NCBI RefSeq assembly: GCF_002206625.1 | Contig: NZ_NGUP01000005.1 | Span: 108,779 to 142,243, forward strand | From: Polynucleobacter campilacus | Lineage (GTDB): Bacteria > Pseudomonadota > Gammaproteobacteria > Burkholderiales > Burkholderiaceae | DNA: 33,465 nucleotides | Reading direction: 5' to 3' | Shown: in pieces, positions 32,049 through 33,465 of the stretch | Layout: every line of letters begins with the position of its first letter | Numbering within the stretch: position 1 is the first letter of the stretch | The notes under the pieces: generated by a model | What the model was told of the DNA's origin: nothing | The model's input: the letters and a program-made list of their open reading frames with translations, nothing else | The model's database searches: none | Translations under genes and position numbers: made by a program

Positions 32049-32225
32049 TTAGTGTTCTTTATGTTTCTTGCCTAATTTTTCAGGCTTGCCATTTCCGTAT
32101 AGACACCAGTACTTAATTTCCTCTGAGAGCTGTTCTAAGTCACTCATCTTGAGAGATTTCAAATCCGTCAACCCAATGGTGCCGGATTGCCTTAACTTCT
32201 CGATAGTTTCTTTTAAAGCATTCAT
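32049..32225 (-). CDS. 58-residue protein of unknown function
   Basis: A short gene that starts at ATG 32225 with only a weak purine stretch (GAGAAACC) upstream. The protein begins MNALKETIEKLRQSGTIGLT and continues DLKSLKMSDLEQLSEEIKYW, then a lysine-rich end (KPEKLGKKHKEH). Two short amphipathic helices are likely. Not recognised. It converges on the 59-residue gene. The codon pattern looks coding, but the case rests on an open frame with sensible composition only. Confidence 0.5.
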   Translation of the reverse strand: MNALKETIEKLRQSGTIGLTDLKSLKMSDLEQLSEEIKYWCLYGNGKPEKLGKKHKEH

Positions 32226-32420
32226 TTAGGTTTCTCTTATAGCTATTACTACATTAGTACACTTTTTCTGGTAACTGAATCATAACGAAATCTAAACTCC
32301 TTTTCTGCATGAATTTACAGTTGTTTTAAGTGATAAATTTTCTATCGTCATGCAACTTACATAGTTAAAGTAGATACTTCTTAGGTAGTAACCCTAATAC
32401 CTTAACCAAAGGAGTCTTAA

Positions 32421-32618
32421 ATGGCACAATTATTAAGCCTCTTAAATCACGTCTTTAGTAACCAAACTAAGGGCAATAATTTAGAGCAGTCCTTGCCCTC
32501 CAAGGGTTTGCAGGCCGTCAAAACAATTAAAGATGCATTCATAGATCTTTACGACGCTTGGATCGAAGCTAGATTGCAGCAGGCAAAGTACTACAACAAA
32601 CATCATCACATTGAGTAA
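32421..32618 (+). CDS. 65-residue helical protein of unknown function
   Basis: A small gene with a good ribosome binding site (AAAGGAG, 7 bases before the ATG). The protein begins MAQLLSLLNHVFSN and its second half, KTIKDAFIDLYDAWIEARLQQAKYYNKHHH, looks like one long amphipathic helix ending in a histidine cluster. Not recognised; the helix resembles small stress-type helical proteins only in general features. The GNAT gene starts 4 bases after its stop, so both are probably in one unit. The 195 bases before it are AT-rich and hold no other gene that I can see. Confidence 0.65.
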   Translation: MAQLLSLLNHVFSNQTKGNNLEQSLPSKGLQAVKTIKDAFIDLYDAWIEARLQQAKYYNKHHHIE

Positions 32619-32622
32619 AAAT

Positions 32623-33180
32623 ATGCTGACTACTGAATTTCTTAGCAGGAATCAGTTTTCAGAATATGGATCTTGGTTAAAAAGTCAAGATCCTCAGACT
32701 CTACATGACTACTTTGGCTATGCTCTGACCAATGAGGTGATTGACTCATTAACTCAACAGTTTTCCCTTAATCCCCAATACCATCATTTTTTAATTGCCA
32801 AAGTTGATGGTCAATGGGCTGGCACAATTCATATTGCTACAAAGGGTCAAGAGATTGAGTTTGGCGTGATCGTAGCTCTGCAATATCGCAAGCAAGGTGT
32901 GGCTAATGCTTTGATGGATGAGGCTATTACTTGGGCTCGTAATCGCTATTACAAAGATCTCTTTATGCATTGCATTAGCTGGAATCGCCCTATTAAGCAT
33001 TTATGTCAAAAACATGGCTTAGTTCCGCGCAATATGATGGGTGATTCAGAAGCTAATCTAAAGCTCACGCCGCCAACACCGGCTACTTACTTTAAAGAAC
33101 AGATGTTTGTGCAACGTAATTGGTTAGCAATGTTCCAATTTCCACTAGTTGAGCTTTTTTCTTATAAGACTAGGAACTAA
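32623..33180 (+). CDS. GNAT-family N-acetyltransferase
   Basis: About 185 residues. ATG 32623 is chosen; the frame is open to a TTG at 32611, but that overlaps the upstream gene. The acetyl-CoA site is visible as IEFGVIVALQYRKQGVANALMDEAITWARNR, with the R/Q-x-x-G-x-A pyrophosphate loop (RKQGVA) near 93-98. HCISWNRPIKHLCQKHGLVPR follows as motif B. It would transfer acetyl from acetyl-CoA to an amine on an unknown small molecule or protein. Its last 11 bases overlap the convergent partial gene that follows. Confidence 0.85.
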   Translation: MLTTEFLSRNQFSEYGSWLKSQDPQTLHDYFGYALTNEVIDSLTQQFSLNPQYHHFLIAKVDGQWAGTIHIATKGQEIEFGVIVALQYRKQGVANALMDEAITWARNRYYKDLFMHCISWNRPIKHLCQKHGLVPRNMMGDSEANLKLTPPTPATYFKEQMFVQRNWLAMFQFPLVELFSYKTRN

Positions 33181-33465
33181 GCAGAGTTAACTTTTTTTGT
33201 ATGGAATCTGGCAGGGTTGAAAACCAAGCTTTATCGTTACCCACGGATGGCAAAATTTGTCCATACTCAATCATTAGAGATGGTGTAAGTTCATCGAGAT
33301 ACGCCCATATTTGATGGCTAGAAAGCTTAGTAGTTATCTGAATCGCAATTTCAATCTCAACAAGTAATTGCTTTTTGATCTGCTCACTACGTCCAAGTCG
33401 AATCTGACCACTTAAAAAGATATGGGGCTGATCAAGTAAAACTCCACCTATAAAACAATCATGAA
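33170..33465 (-). CDS. Tautomerase-like protein, C-terminal part (partial)
   Basis: An open frame of 97 residues runs in from the right window edge on the minus strand and stops at 33170. It reads FIGGVLLDQPHIFLSGQIRLGRSEQ, then IKKQLLVEIEIAIQ and LSSHQIWAYLDELTPSLMIEYGQILP, then W-F-STLPDSIQKKL. The pattern GR-x-x-E-x-K, a long helix, a VYLDEL strand and EYGxILP recalls 4-oxalocrotonate-tautomerase/MIF-like proteins, in which the start would carry the catalytic Pro. The N-terminus is outside the window, so this is only a likely family. Confidence 0.55.
   Translation of the reverse strand, partial: HDCFIGGVLLDQPHIFLSGQIRLGRSEQIKKQLLVEIEIAIQITTKLSSHQIWAYLDELTPSLMIEYGQILPSVGNDKAWFSTLPDSIQKKLTLLSS

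Overview
The window reads as a chromosomal segment of a betaproteobacterium of the Burkholderiales, most like a small-genome freshwater Polynucleobacter. That placement is an inference. It rests on three orphan Bug-type (TTT family) periplasmic receptors, the thiE/thiD/tRNA-Asn arrangement, moderately AT-rich DNA with short intergenic gaps, and the general look of the proteins. No phage, plasmid or CRISPR genes were seen.

Layout. Positions 1-1267 hold core genes: the end of thiE, thiD, and a complete tRNA-Asn(GTT) with its own -10 box and terminator. Positions 1321-11646 are a catabolic accessory stretch: a small membrane protein, two Bug receptors, an acetolactate-synthase-like ThDP enzyme, a frameshifted FAA hydrolase, an SDR dehydrogenase, an amidase, a type II haloacid-dehalogenase-like HAD enzyme, an APC permease and a frameshifted exported methyltransferase. 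Positions 11771-14696 hold a PsiE-family protein, a membrane-anchored FolB-like protein with a coupled 67-residue gene, and a caspase-like protein whose signal peptide is split off by one extra base.

Positions 14855-23447 hold four separate modules: an fbpABC-type ferric iron importer with a good Fur-box promoter, an Ldh-family dehydrogenase, a Bug receptor plus HCCA-isomerase-like protein, and an NDH-2-like flavoprotein. These are punctuated by five same-orientation intergenic repeats. The repeats carry the 3' half of a tRNA gene (anticodon loop to CCA), and two of them share about 50 further non-tRNA bases. This is the most unusual structure in the window. It looks like residue of repeated integration at a tRNA 3' end, with an unidentified GC-richer fragment next to the last copy.

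Positions 23652-29874 form one compact minus-strand phosphonate operon. Its order of transcription is PhnZ-like HD oxygenase, phnC, phnD, phnE, phosphonate-associated Fe-alcohol dehydrogenase, FAD amine oxidase and phnX. It contains neither the PhnW transaminase nor the PhnY dioxygenase. The FAD enzyme could therefore make phosphonoacetaldehyde directly for PhnX, and the partner of the PhnZ-like enzyme is missing from view.

Positions 30060-33465 hold a three-gene group (small protein, CDP-diacylglycerol pyrophosphatase, exported SRPBCC protein), three tiny orphan proteins, a GNAT acetyltransferase and a partial tautomerase-like gene. Three genes carry single-base frameshifts, two of them in poly-T tracts, so sequencing or assembly error has to be weighed against real inactivation.
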